A program made the position numbers and the translations under genes. Below are positions 36,049 to 45,045 of a stretch of DNA of 64,000 nt, piece after piece (the stretch's first letter is position 1; each line of letters begins with the position of its first letter). The DNA comes from Wenxinia marina DSM 24838. GTDB lineage: Bacteria > Pseudomonadota > Alphaproteobacteria > Rhodobacterales > Rhodobacteraceae. The stretch is from positions 124,001 through 188,000 of the forward strand of contig NZ_KB902310.1 in the NCBI RefSeq assembly GCF_000379485.1. The letters run 5' to 3'. A model generated the notes under the pieces. That model saw nothing but the letters and a program-made list of their open reading frames with translations. It was not told where the DNA came from and searched no databases.

Positions 36049-37461
36049 ATGATCCAGCTGCCGTCGCCACGGCGCTGCGGTCGGGGGGTCGCGGTGGTCG
36101 CCGCTCTTCTGTCCGGCAGCGCCCTGAACGCCCAGACCGCCTTGCCGGCCGAGATCCCGCCGTCGTCGTACCAGGGCAACCAGTATGTCGACAGCGCCGG
36201 CTGCGTCTTCATCCGCGCAGGTGTCTCGGGGCTGACGACGTGGGTGCCGCGCCTGTCGGCAGACCGCGAACAGCTTTGCGGCTTCGCCCCCACGCCGGTG
36301 TCGGGCGGGGCGGCCGCGCCGTCCGCGCCGCAGGCGCCGATCATTGCCGGGGTCCTGGGGACGGAAGAGGCGCCTCCCGCCGCCGCGCCCGAGCCCGCCG
36401 CACCGCCGCCGCAGCAGGTCGCGGCGCCCGCGCCGGTGACGATCACGTCGCAGCCGGGCGGACCGGCGACGGGCGATCCGATTCCCACGGTCGCGGGCCT
36501 CGGCCTGCCGACCTCGCCCCAGGTCGTGCCGCCCCGCGCAGCGCCCGCGCCCACCCCGGCCGCCGCGCCGGAGCCGGCGCGGATGACCCTGGCGGAGTTC
36601 TGCGAGGGCCGGACCGGGCCGCAGCCGGGCTACGTGAACGCGGACACCCGCGAAACCATCGACTGCGGCGGCGCCGCGCCGGTGCCGGTGACTGCGCCGG
36701 CCCCGTCCGCGCCCGACGTTCAACTGACCGTCGGCCAGTTCTGCGAGGGTCGCACCGGACCGCAGCCGGGATACGTCAACGGCCGGACCGGCAGCGTCGT
36801 CGATTGCGGCGGCGGGCCGGCCCCGGCGCCGGTCACGCTCGCCTCGGCGCTGCCCGCGGCGACAGGGCCGGGATCGGTGATCTTCGCCGGCGGGGTCGAA
36901 CCGGTGCGCACCAGCATCGACGCCCTGTGCGCCGAAAGCGCGCGCACCGGCGTGCGCTACGTCTATCGCGACAGCGGCGCGCCGCTGGCCTGCGGCGCGG
37001 CTCCGGCGCCCGCGCCCATCATGATCGCCGCCGCGACCCCGGCCGCACCCGGCGGTCCGGCCGGGATCGGCGGCATTGGCGCGCCGGCCGCCGCGGGAAC
37101 GGTGCAGACGACGTTCGTGCATCCCTGCCGAGATGCGATGGGCGCCTACATGACCGGCGGCGGCAACGGCGCCGTGCGCTGCGGCCCGCAGGCCCAGTCC
37201 CCGTCCGGCGGCGCGCCCGCCGTCGCCGCCGGGCCGCAGGTGGCGCGGGCGGAATGGTTCGCCGAGCCGGTCCCCGCGTCCAATCCGGTGGTCGCCCCGT
37301 TCCCGACGCGGCCCGTACCCGGATACGAGCGCGTCTGGGACGATGGCCGGATCAACCCGCACCGGGGCCTCCCGGCGCACTATTACAGCCCCTTCGCCGA
37401 TCCCGCGCAGGTCGCGCGCGCGGGCGGCACCCCGACCAGCGGCGGCCTGTACCTCCGCTGA
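36049..37461 (+). CDS. Exported protein with repeated paired-cysteine modules
   Basis: 470 residues with a signal peptide (about 1-28, SGSALNA-QT). Mature protein is Ala/Pro-rich with five cysteine pairs: C52/C77, C185/C206, C232/C253, C294/C315 and C360/C378. The three middle pairs are spaced exactly C-x20-C. Modules two and three are near-identical (FCEGRTGPQPGYVN ... DCGG). Module one (QYVDSAGCVFIRAGVSG ... WVPRLSADREQLCG) resembles the N-terminal domain of Rhodobacteraceae SPOR-domain proteins, but I see no SPOR domain. It is probably a periplasmic or outer-membrane-associated disulfide protein. ATG 36049 has GTGGGGA upstream; GTG 36037 is an alternative. Confidence 0.75.
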   Translation: MIQLPSPRRCGRGVAVVAALLSGSALNAQTALPAEIPPSSYQGNQYVDSAGCVFIRAGVSGLTTWVPRLSADREQLCGFAPTPVSGGAAAPSAPQAPIIAGVLGTEEAPPAAAPEPAAPPPQQVAAPAPVTITSQPGGPATGDPIPTVAGLGLPTSPQVVPPRAAPAPTPAAAPEPARMTLAEFCEGRTGPQPGYVNADTRETIDCGGAAPVPVTAPAPSAPDVQLTVGQFCEGRTGPQPGYVNGRTGSVVDCGGGPAPAPVTLASALPAATGPGSVIFAGGVEPVRTSIDALCAESARTGVRYVYRDSGAPLACGAAPAPAPIMIAAATPAAPGGPAGIGGIGAPAAAGTVQTTFVHPCRDAMGAYMTGGGNGAVRCGPQAQSPSGGAPAVAAGPQVARAEWFAEPVPASNPVVAPFPTRPVPGYERVWDDGRINPHRGLPAHYYSPFADPAQVARAGGTPTSGGLYLR

Positions 37462-37487
37462 CGGCCGGCAACCCGAACCGGCTGCCG

Positions 37488-37519
37488 CGCGCCCGTCCTT
37501 CCCCTCGAGGACGGGCGCG
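37488..37519 (+). terminator. Terminator-like hairpin after the cysteine-module gene
   Basis: Perfect 12-bp stem CGCGCCCGTCCT (37488-37499) / AGGACGGGCGCG (37508-37519) with an 8-nt loop, followed by TTCGTTGT. It is 27 bp past the stop codon and between two convergent genes, so it may serve both. Confidence 0.6.
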
Positions 37520-37622
37520 TTCGTTGTCGGTCAGGGCATGTCGCGCGGCGAGCGGATCGCGCGGTTCCGCTCCCCTCGGCCGGAACGTCCGGCTCGGAAA
37601 GGGGGGACCCGCATCGCGGGCG

Positions 37623-38639
37623 TCAGCCCCGGCAGATGCCCTGGATGCTGACCCAGTCCCCGTCGCTCATCACCTCGGGCGGGGACCGTCCCGCGAGCGG
37701 GTCGCTCGCGGCGAGGGCGTCGTCGCCGACCGCTTCGGCCCAGGGCGCCAGCGGGACCTGCGTCACCTCGAAGGCGGCGGCGAGGTCGTCGGCCCCGGCC
37801 CGGGGCGGCGGGTTGGTCAGCAGGCGCTGGGCCTGGTCGACAAGGGCCGTCTCGGGCAGGTCGCCGGTGGTGAAGAGCGTCACGGTCGCCCGGGTGCCCG
37901 CGGCGCGCAGGATCGGCGCCAGCGGATCGGCCTCGGTCCGGCTGACCGCGGCGGCGAGGATGTGGCCGGCGACGACCGCGCCCTCCGGCGCCCCCTCCAC
38001 CATCTCGCGCGACAGGACGATGATGCCGCCCGGCAGGTACAGCGCCCCGGGCAGCCGCCCGGGCACGACGACGACCTGCCCCGGCGCATCCTCGCCGAGG
38101 ACCCGGGTCTGCAGCCGCCCCAGCGCCTCGACGCCGAGCGGGTTTCGGCAGGCGGGCCCGGTGGCGCGCTGGAGGTGACCGAGGAGGGTCGCGCCGATCT
38201 CGGACCGCTTGACCGGCGGCACCGAGGACAGCGCCTGTCGCAGCAGCGCGCCCGGCAGCCAGAAGACGACGATCAGCGCCGCCGCCGCCACCGTGCCCCA
38301 GATCGCGGTCTGCCGCAGGCGGCCGGGCCGCGCGCGGCGCTTCTCCAGCGTGCGGCGCACCGTCTCGATCGCCTCGATCATCTCGCGGTCGTCGATCTCG
38401 AGCGTCTCGGTGCCCGCGCCGTCGGGGGCGAAGATCGCCGGCCGCTCACCCGGGTTCATCCGCTCCACCGCCGGCAGGGACCAGTGGGTCAGCGGCCGCC
38501 CGGCGCCGTCCATGACGACGAGCGTCGCCTCGCCGAACGCAACGCCCACATCCCGGCGCTGCGCGTCGGGCGCAGGCCGCCACAGGCCGCCGCTTTCCAG
38601 CCGGGCATATCGCTTCAGCGCCGTTACGTTCCGGTCCAG
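37623..38639 (-). CDS. Membrane-anchored protein of unknown function, probable CTG start
   Basis: 338 residues if started at CTG 38639. The N-terminal ~110 residues are cytoplasmic and begin (M)DRNVTALKRYARLESGGLW, followed by RPAPDAQRRDVGVAFGEATL. One transmembrane helix lies around 120-138 (AIWGTVAAAALIVVFWLPG), then a ~200-residue domain with VVVVPGRLPGALYLPGGIIVLSRE, vaguely like the M48-type protease neighbourhood, but I see no HExxH. The first ordinary start codon (GTG 38549) would cut into family-like sequence, whereas CTG 38639 has a GGAG site 7 nt upstream. Function unknown. Confidence 0.65.
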   Translation of the reverse strand: MDRNVTALKRYARLESGGLWRPAPDAQRRDVGVAFGEATLVVMDGAGRPLTHWSLPAVERMNPGERPAIFAPDGAGTETLEIDDREMIEAIETVRRTLEKRRARPGRLRQTAIWGTVAAAALIVVFWLPGALLRQALSSVPPVKRSEIGATLLGHLQRATGPACRNPLGVEALGRLQTRVLGEDAPGQVVVVPGRLPGALYLPGGIIVLSREMVEGAPEGAVVAGHILAAAVSRTEADPLAPILRAAGTRATVTLFTTGDLPETALVDQAQRLLTNPPPRAGADDLAAAFEVTQVPLAPWAEAVGDDALAASDPLAGRSPPEVMSDGDWVSIQGICRG

Positions 38640-38715
38640 GGGACTGCTCCGCCTCCCGTTTTGATCGGCAGCATACCGCCCGCGCCGGGCGAGCGACAGC
38701 GCCGATTCGGCCCTA

Positions 38716-40347
38716 TCAGCAAGCGCCGGACTTCAGAAGGGTCCTGAGCTCGAACTTCTGGATCTTGCCGGTGGAGGTCTTCGGCAGCTCGCGGAAGACC
38801 ACCTTCTTCGGCGTCTTGAATCCGGCGAGGCGGGAGCGGACGTGGGCGATCAGCTCGGCCTCCGACGCCTTCGCCCCGTCCTTCAGCTCGACGAAGGCGC
38901 AGGGCACCTCGCCCCACTTCTCGTCCGCCATCGCGACAACGGCGCACAGCGACACTGCGGGGTGCGCCATGACCGCGGCCTCGACCTCGACCGACGAGAC
39001 GTTCTCGCCGCCCGAAATGATGATGTCCTTTGCCCGGTCGGCGATCTGGACGTGCCCCTCGGGGTGCTGCACGGCGAGGTCCTCGGAATGGAACCAGCCG
39101 CCGCGGAACGCCTTCTCCGTCGCCTCGGGGTTGCGGTAGTAACCCTTCATCACGCCGTTGCCGCGCATCACGATCTCGCCCTGGTGGCCGCCGTCGCGGG
39201 GCAGGGGGCGGCCGTTCTCGTCCCAGATCACCACCGGCTCCATGAACGGCATCGCGACGCCCTGGCGGGCCTTCATCGCGGCGCGGTCGTCACCCTGCAG
39301 GTCGCCCCATTCCTCGCGCCAGTAGCACTCGGTCGCCGGCCCGTAGGTCTCGGTCAGGCCGTAGACCTGGGTGACGTGGAAGCCCATGGGCTCGATCCGC
39401 GACAGGATCGAGGGCGCGGGCGGGGCGCCGGCGGTGAAGACCTCGACCACGTGATCGAAGGTGCGGCGGTCCGCCTCCTTCGCGTTCACCAGCAGGTTCA
39501 GGACGATCGGCGCGCCGCCGAAATGGGTGACGGTCTCGTCCGCGATGGCCTCGAAGATCGGCTTCGCCGCGATGTCGCGGCAGCAGACGACCGTGCCGCC
39601 GATCGCCGGCATCATCCATGTGTGGCACCAGCCGTTGCAGTGGAACAAGGGCACGATGGTGAGGTAGCGGGGATGCAGCACCATCCGCCACGACAGCACC
39701 TGCCCCATCGCGTTCAGGTAGGCGCCGCGGTGGTGGTAGACGACGCCCTTCGGCCGCCCGGTGGTGCCGGAGGTGTAGTTGAGCGCGAGCGATTCCCACT
39801 CGTCCTGCGGCATCCGCCACGGCGCCTCCGGGTCGCCGCCCGCGAGGAAGTCTTCATAGGTCGTGTGCCGTCCGGTGGCGGCCACCCCCGCCTCGTCGTC
39901 GGGGCACTCGACGATGCGGGGCGCCTCGTCTTCCATCATCGCGACCGCTTCCTCCGCCAGCGGGACGAAGGCGCTGTCGCACAGGATCAGCCGCGCCCCG
40001 CCGTGGCCGAGGATGTAGGCGACCGTGTCGGCGTCCAGCCGGACGTTGATCGCGTTCAGCACCGCGCCGGCTGCGGGGACGCCGAAATGCGCCTCGGCAT
40101 GGGGCGGCACGTTGGGCAGGAGCGTGGACACCACGTCCCCGGGCGCGATCCCGGCGCCCGCCAGCGCCGAGGCGAGGCGCGAGACGCGCGCGGCGTAGTC
40201 GGCATAGGTCCGGCGGGTGCGGCCGTAGACCAGCGCCTCGCGGTCCGCGAACACCTCCCGCCCGCGGGTGAGGAACGACAACGGCGTCAGCGGCACGTAG
40301 TTCGCCGCGCACCTGTCGAGGCCGGTCTCGTCCGCGAGCCATCCCAT
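38716..40347 (-). CDS. AMP-dependent acyl-CoA synthetase
   Basis: 543 residues of the adenylate-forming family. P-loop-like motif YTSGTTGRPKGVVYHH around residue 187; VYGLTETYGP; GGWFHSEDLAVQHPEGHVQIADRAKDIIISGGENVSS (A8 region); C-terminal Lys in PKTSTGKIQKFELR. It activates a carboxylic acid as the CoA thioester; the N-terminus (CAANYVPLTPLSFLTRG) places it with short/medium-chain acyl-activating enzymes, exact substrate unknown. ATG 40347 lies 6 nt from GGAGGAG, whereas ATG 40353 touches it. It may feed the beta-oxidation genes further on. Confidence 0.92.
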   Translation of the reverse strand: MGWLADETGLDRCAANYVPLTPLSFLTRGREVFADREALVYGRTRRTYADYAARVSRLASALAGAGIAPGDVVSTLLPNVPPHAEAHFGVPAAGAVLNAINVRLDADTVAYILGHGGARLILCDSAFVPLAEEAVAMMEDEAPRIVECPDDEAGVAATGRHTTYEDFLAGGDPEAPWRMPQDEWESLALNYTSGTTGRPKGVVYHHRGAYLNAMGQVLSWRMVLHPRYLTIVPLFHCNGWCHTWMMPAIGGTVVCCRDIAAKPIFEAIADETVTHFGGAPIVLNLLVNAKEADRRTFDHVVEVFTAGAPPAPSILSRIEPMGFHVTQVYGLTETYGPATECYWREEWGDLQGDDRAAMKARQGVAMPFMEPVVIWDENGRPLPRDGGHQGEIVMRGNGVMKGYYRNPEATEKAFRGGWFHSEDLAVQHPEGHVQIADRAKDIIISGGENVSSVEVEAAVMAHPAVSLCAVVAMADEKWGEVPCAFVELKDGAKASEAELIAHVRSRLAGFKTPKKVVFRELPKTSTGKIQKFELRTLLKSGAC

Positions 40348-40485
40348 TGGCATCTCCTCCCATGATCTCGCCACCAGATTAGGCGCGCCTCCCGTCCGCC
40401 CGCAACGGCGGCGCAGGGCGCGGGCGCGGCGCGGCATGTCGCGGACAGGACAGCGCCGCGCCGGCGGCCGGGCGAGGGGAGAGGC

Positions 40486-41445
40486 ATGACCGAGGACACG
40501 GGCAGGACACCGGCCGCGATCGCGATGGTGCTGGGCGGCATGGCCGTCTACGGCTTCGTCGACAATTTCGTGCGCCTCGCCGCGCCGGAGGGGAGCCTCT
40601 GGCAGTTCCACCTGATGCGCTCCGCCCTCGCGATGACGCTGATCCTCGCCGCGGCGCTGCTGCTGCGGCAGAGCCTGCGACCGCAGCGCACCTCGGCGGT
40701 GCTGCTGCGCTCGGCCGTCGCCACGATCTCGATGGTCATCTACTTCGCCTGCCTCGGCCTGCTGCCCATCGCGCAGGTGGTCGCGGGTCTCTTCACCGCG
40801 CCGATCTTCGTCGTCCTCTACGAGGTGGCGTTCTTCGGCCTGCGGATCGGGCCGCGGCGCATCCTCGCCGTGCTGGTGGGCTTCGTCGGCATCGTGGTGG
40901 CGCTGCGGCCCGGGTCGGGCGAGGTGACGTGGCTCACGCTCCTGCCGGTGGTGGCGGGGGCGCTCTACGGCGCGGGCAACGTGGTGACGCGGCGGTTCTG
41001 CGCGACGGAAGGCACGCTGACGCTGCTCCTCGGCTTCTTCGGCGGGATGGCGACATGGGGGGCGCTGGGGCTGGTGGTCGTCGGCATGCTGGGGATCGCG
41101 GCCCCCGAGGGCCCGGCGGGATGGCCGCTGCGCGGCTGGGGCACGCCGGACGACGCCTTCCTCCTTGTCGTGGTGCTGCAGTCCGTCGGCTCCATCGCCG
41201 GAGTCGGGCTGTCGATCCGCGCCTACCAGCTGGCCGACGCGACGACCGTGGCCGTCTTCGAGAACACGCTGCTCGTCTTCGCGACGGCATGGGCGGCGAT
41301 CCTGTGGGGCGAGGTGCCGACCGGGAGGACGCTTGCGGGGCTGTCGCTTATCGCGGGGGCAGGCGTCCTCATCTCGCTGCGCACGGACGCGCCGCAGCCG
41401 CTGCGCAGCCCCGCGACCGGGGCCGATGCCGAGCCCCTCGAATAG
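40486..41445 (+). CDS. DMT (EamA) family transporter
   Basis: 319 residues with ten predicted helices in two EamA repeats, the second starting near LLPVVAGALYGAGNVVTRRF. Conserved FVDNFVRLAAPEGSLWQFHLMRSALA and the C-terminal ENTLLVFATAWAAILWGEVPTGRTLAG fit the drug/metabolite exporter family. Likely an inner-membrane exporter of an amino acid-like or other metabolite. GAGGGGAGAGG precedes ATG 40486. Divergent from the acyl-CoA synthetase. Confidence 0.88.
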   Translation: MTEDTGRTPAAIAMVLGGMAVYGFVDNFVRLAAPEGSLWQFHLMRSALAMTLILAAALLLRQSLRPQRTSAVLLRSAVATISMVIYFACLGLLPIAQVVAGLFTAPIFVVLYEVAFFGLRIGPRRILAVLVGFVGIVVALRPGSGEVTWLTLLPVVAGALYGAGNVVTRRFCATEGTLTLLLGFFGGMATWGALGLVVVGMLGIAAPEGPAGWPLRGWGTPDDAFLLVVVLQSVGSIAGVGLSIRAYQLADATTVAVFENTLLVFATAWAAILWGEVPTGRTLAGLSLIAGAGVLISLRTDAPQPLRSPATGADAEPLE

Positions 41446-41495
41446 GGGGAGCGACACGCGAATCGTCCGTCGGCCGCCAGGCGGCGACGGATTGG

Positions 41496-41510
41496 TTACT
41501 AAGCGGTTAA
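41496..41510 (+). promoter_or_regulatory. Possible CtrA-type box
   Basis: TTAC-N7-TTAA, one base from the CtrA consensus TTAA-N7-TTAA, in the AT-richer part of the 253-bp gap upstream of the Hint-domain gene. The gap (41446-41698) also has AAGCG/CGCTT pairing around it and ACGAATTTGTC further on, but no small gene that I can support. Confidence 0.3.
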
Positions 41511-41698
41511 TCGCTTACCCCGAATGGGCCATTTCGGATACAATTCTCCTCGAAAATACGAATTTGTCGCGGCCACGGGCCGATCGCCATAGCAACGCCC
41601 CATTCCGGCCCTGTGAAAGGCATGGCGGGATCGCCTGATGGTCCCACCGATCACGAAGACTGCGCCGCAGATGCGGCTGTGCCGAGAAGAGGCCCGAC

Positions 41699-42358
41699 AT
41701 GCTCAACGAGACGCGCGCGCCCCGCCAGGACACATCGGCCATGGCCGAGCCCTGCCTCGACGGCGCCTTCATCGGCGGGACCGTCATCGCCACTGCGCTG
41801 GGCTGGCGTGCGGTCGAGGCGCTGGCGCCGGGCGACAGGGTCCTGACTTTCGACCACGGCATGGTGCCGCTGACCGACGTGATCCGCGGCGGCTACGGCT
41901 ACGGCGACGCGGTGCCGGCGATCGGCGCACTGCGGCCGCTGCACGTGCCCGCCGGTGCGGTCAGCAACGAGACGGCCTTCGACGTGCTGCCCGGCGCCTA
42001 TCTCATGATCGAGAGCGATCTTGCGGAAGAGCTGTTCGGCGACCCCTTCGTCCTGCTGCCCGCGCGGGCGCTGGAAGGCTTCGCCGGCATCGCGCCGGCG
42101 CCGGTCTCGGGCCGGCCGCCGTCGCTGGTGCGGCTGGAATTCGCGGAGGACGAGATCGTCTTCCTTCGCTCCGGCGGGCTGCACCATTGCCCGAAGGCGG
42201 GCGATTTCCTGCAGGCCGTCGCCGACACCGGCCATTGCGGGCCCACCGCCGCGCTCACCCTCGCCGAGGCGCGCGAGTTTCTCGCGATGATGGACCCCTC
42301 GATCTCCGGCCATTGCCCTGATGGGCCGGGGGCAGCGGTCGGGGTCGCCCGGGCCTGA
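41699..42358 (+). CDS. Hint-domain protein (Hedgehog/intein-like)
   Basis: 219 residues. After a short N-terminus, CLDGAFIGGTVIATALGWRAVEALAPGDRVLTFDHG is the standard opening of the Rhodobacteraceae Hint_2 domain. LHVPAGAVSNETAFDVLPGAYLMIES and the later VFLRSGGLHHCP continue the fold. In intein and Hedgehog relatives the first residue is a nucleophilic Cys/Ser; here the position before the conserved G-T-x-I reads FIGGTVI, so self-splicing is not expected and the autocatalytic role is uncertain. Isolated Hint proteins are common in this family but of unknown function. ATG 41699. Confidence 0.82.
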   Translation: MLNETRAPRQDTSAMAEPCLDGAFIGGTVIATALGWRAVEALAPGDRVLTFDHGMVPLTDVIRGGYGYGDAVPAIGALRPLHVPAGAVSNETAFDVLPGAYLMIESDLAEELFGDPFVLLPARALEGFAGIAPAPVSGRPPSLVRLEFAEDEIVFLRSGGLHHCPKAGDFLQAVADTGHCGPTAALTLAEAREFLAMMDPSISGHCPDGPGAAVGVARA

Positions 42359-42386
42359 TGCTCCCCGGCCGCCCCGACCGCATTTC

Positions 42387-44579
42387 TCAGGCGGCCGCCG
42401 CGCGGCCGTCCCCGTACTCGCCGTAGAAGGTCGCGCCCGACGCGGCCATCCGGCGCAGCAGCGCCGGCGCCTCGAACCGAGCCCCGTGCTCCGCCTCCAG
42501 CGCCTCGCAGATCTCCACCGCACGGCCCGCGCCGAGGAGGTCCAGCCACGAGAACGGCCCGCCCGACCACGGCGCGAAGCCCCAGCCGAGGATCGCGCCG
42601 ACATCGCCCTCGCGGATGTCGGTGAGGACGCCGTCCTCGAACGCGCGCACCGCCTCCAGCACCTGCGCGAAGAGCAGGCGGTGCTGCACCTCGGTGACGT
42701 CCGGCTGGTCGTCCGAGACCGGATAGCGGGCGGCGAGGCCCTCCCAGATCCCGGTGCGTTTGCCTTTCTCGTCATAGGCATAGAAGCCGGAGTTCGACTT
42801 GCGCCCCAGCCGCCCCTCGTCCGCCATCCAGAACAGCACCTCGTCGACCGCGTCGTCGGGATAGGCGTCGCCCATCGCCGCCTTGGTGGCCCTGGCGATC
42901 TTCACGCCGAGGTCGATCGACGTCTCGTCCACCAGCTGCAGCGGTCCGAGAGGCATGCCGACCAGCCGCGCCGCGTTCTCGATCAGCGCCGGCTCCACCC
43001 CCTCGGCCACCATGCGGATGCCCTCGTTGATGTAGGGGATGATGCAGCGGTTGGCGTAGAAGAAGCGGGCGTCGTTCACCACGATCGGCGTCTTGCGGAT
43101 CTGCCGCACGAAATCGAGCGCCTTGGCGACCGCGCGGTCGCCGGTCTTCGCGCCCTTGATGATCTCGACCAGCAGCATCTTGTCGACCGGGCTGAAGAAG
43201 TGGATGCCGATGAACTGCTCGGGCCGCTGGCTGGCCTTCGCCAGCTCGGTGATCGGCAGGGTGGAGGTGTTGGTGGCGAAGATCGCGTCCGCGCCGACGA
43301 CGGCCTCGACCTTCCGGGTCATCTCGGCCTTGACCTTCGGATCCTCGAACACCGCCTCGACGATCAGGTCGCAGCCCTTCAGCGCGTCCAGATCGGAGGT
43401 CGCGGTGATCCGGCCGAGCACCTCGGCCTTCTTCTGGGGCGTCACCTTCTTGCGGGCGACGCCCTTGTCCAGCAGCGCCTCTGAATGCGCCCGCCCCTTG
43501 TCCGCCGCCGCCTGGTCGCGGTCGATCAGCACCACCTCGACCCCGGCGTTGGCTGACACATATGCGATCCCGGCGCCCATCATGCCGGCGCCGAGGACGC
43601 CGACTCTTGCCACTTTCTGATCCGGGGCCTCCGGACGGTTGGCGCCCTTCTCCAGCGCCTCCTTGTTGAGGAAGAGCGAGCGGATCATCGCCTCGGAGGA
43701 CGGGTTCATCAGGACGGAGGTGAACCAGCGCGCCTCGATCTTCAGCGCCGTGTCGAACGGCACCAGCGCGCCTTCGTAGACCGCAGACAGCAGCGCCTTG
43801 GCCGCCGGGTAGACCCCTTGCGTCTGCCCGTTCACCATCGCCGAGGCGCCGACGAAGGTCATGAAGCCGGACGGGTGATAGGGCGCGCCGCCCGGGAACT
43901 TGTAGCCCTTCTGGTCCCACGGCTTCACGATGTCCGCGTCCGTCGCGGACAGCACCCACGCCTTCGCCCGCTCCATCAGCTCGCCCGCTGGCACCACCTC
44001 GTCGATCACGCCCGCGGCCTTCGCCTTCGCCGGATCGTTCAGCTTGCCCTCCAGCAGCAGCGGCGAGGCCGCCATCGCGCCCAGCTTGCGCGACAGGCGC
44101 GTGGTGCCGCCGGCGCCGGGGAAGATGCCGACCTTGATCTCCGGCAGGCCGATCTTCGCCTTGGGATTGTCGGCGGCGAAGATGCGGTGGCAGCAGAGCG
44201 GCAGCTCCAGTCCGATGCCGAGCGCGGTGCCGGGCAGGGCGGCCGCGATCGGCTTGCCGCCCTTCAGGGTCTTGGGGTCCATGCCCGCCCGCTCGATCCG
44301 GCGCATCAGGCCGTGGATCCGCAGGATGCCGTTCAGCAGCCCCTCGGCGCCCGCTTCCTTCATCTTCGCGATGACGCCCAGATCCATGCCGCCGGCGAAG
44401 CTGTCCTTGCCGGACGTCAGCACGATTCCCTTCACGGCCTCGTCCGCCAGCACCTCATCGACGATGGCCTCGAGCTCGTCCCAGCCGGCCATCGACATCA
44501 CGTTCATCGACCGCCCGGGCACGTCCCAGGTGATGACGGCGACGCCGTCGGCGTCGGTTTCCATGGTGAACTCGGACAT
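42387..44579 (-). CDS. Bifunctional enoyl-CoA hydratase / 3-hydroxyacyl-CoA dehydrogenase (FadJ/FadB-like)
   Basis: 730 residues. The N-terminal crotonase domain has the oxyanion region GKDSFAGGMDLG and the Glu-rich GLPEIKVGIFPGAGGTTRLSR. The central NAD domain is VGVLGAGMMGAGIAYVSANAGVEVVLIDRD (about 330), followed by the dehydrogenase C-domain FFYANRCIIPYINEG and IHFFSPVDKM. It carries out two beta-oxidation steps with the thiolase three genes upstream in the operon. ATG 44579 (MSEFTMETDADGVAVITW). 11 bp downstream of the NTF2-like gene. Confidence 0.95.
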   Translation of the reverse strand: MSEFTMETDADGVAVITWDVPGRSMNVMSMAGWDELEAIVDEVLADEAVKGIVLTSGKDSFAGGMDLGVIAKMKEAGAEGLLNGILRIHGLMRRIERAGMDPKTLKGGKPIAAALPGTALGIGLELPLCCHRIFAADNPKAKIGLPEIKVGIFPGAGGTTRLSRKLGAMAASPLLLEGKLNDPAKAKAAGVIDEVVPAGELMERAKAWVLSATDADIVKPWDQKGYKFPGGAPYHPSGFMTFVGASAMVNGQTQGVYPAAKALLSAVYEGALVPFDTALKIEARWFTSVLMNPSSEAMIRSLFLNKEALEKGANRPEAPDQKVARVGVLGAGMMGAGIAYVSANAGVEVVLIDRDQAAADKGRAHSEALLDKGVARKKVTPQKKAEVLGRITATSDLDALKGCDLIVEAVFEDPKVKAEMTRKVEAVVGADAIFATNTSTLPITELAKASQRPEQFIGIHFFSPVDKMLLVEIIKGAKTGDRAVAKALDFVRQIRKTPIVVNDARFFYANRCIIPYINEGIRMVAEGVEPALIENAARLVGMPLGPLQLVDETSIDLGVKIARATKAAMGDAYPDDAVDEVLFWMADEGRLGRKSNSGFYAYDEKGKRTGIWEGLAARYPVSDDQPDVTEVQHRLLFAQVLEAVRAFEDGVLTDIREGDVGAILGWGFAPWSGGPFSWLDLLGAGRAVEICEALEAEHGARFEAPALLRRMAASGATFYGEYGDGRAAAA

Positions 44580-44590
44580 CTCGGTCCCTC

Positions 44591-45040
44591 TCATTTCTTG
44601 TGCAGGGCGTCGTCGGCGCCGAGCCGGTCGATCCAGTCGGCGTGGCCGATCGTGTGCGCGTTGGCGACCGCGCGCCAACGGTCCGTCTGGCGGCGGATGG
44701 TGATGGTGGAGCGGTAGGGCGCCGCCACGACGCGCGTCCCCCCCAGAAGCTGGGTCTCGTAGATCCCCGAGACGAGGTCGCGGCCGAGCGCATCGGCCCG
44801 GATCAGGCTGTGCCTCACCCCCTCGAAGCCGAGCGTGTCGAGCCCGGCGAGGAAGAGGGTGAAGTGATCGGCCATGTCGTCCTCATCGATGAAGATGCGC
44901 GTGTCCGTGGCGGTGATGATGACGTAGGGCAGGGCGATCAGGTCGAGATAGCCCGCCCGGTCGCGGCGGTCGACGACATGCATGATCTCCGTCAGGAAAC
45001 CCTGCACATCGAGGAAGAGCTGGTCCCGGACAGAGCTCAT
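44591..45040 (-). CDS. NTF2-like (SnoaL-type) protein
   Basis: 149 residues with a cone-shaped alpha+beta NTF2 pattern: MSSVRDQLFLDVQGFLTEIM, RRDRAGYLDLIALPYVIITA, HFTLFLAGLDTLGFEG, SGIYETQLLGGTRVVAAPYR and STITIRRQTDRWRAVANAHT. The fold usually binds small hydrophobic ligands or acts as an isomerase/dehydratase; no specific catalytic set is obvious. It is embedded between thiolase (5 bp) and the FadJ-like gene (11 bp), so it is surely cotranscribed and presumably linked to acyl-CoA turnover. Confidence 0.75.
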   Translation of the reverse strand: MSSVRDQLFLDVQGFLTEIMHVVDRRDRAGYLDLIALPYVIITATDTRIFIDEDDMADHFTLFLAGLDTLGFEGVRHSLIRADALGRDLVSGIYETQLLGGTRVVAAPYRSTITIRRQTDRWRAVANAHTIGHADWIDRLGADDALHKK

Positions 45041-45045
45041 TTCGC

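Noticed and set aside
37623-38639. M48-type metalloprotease
   Set aside because: The PGGIIVLSRE-like stretch recalls that family, but no HExxH zinc motif is present.
41699-42358. Intein or polymorphic-toxin processing module
   Set aside because: The Hint domain stands alone, with no extein, toxin domain or immunity gene beside it.
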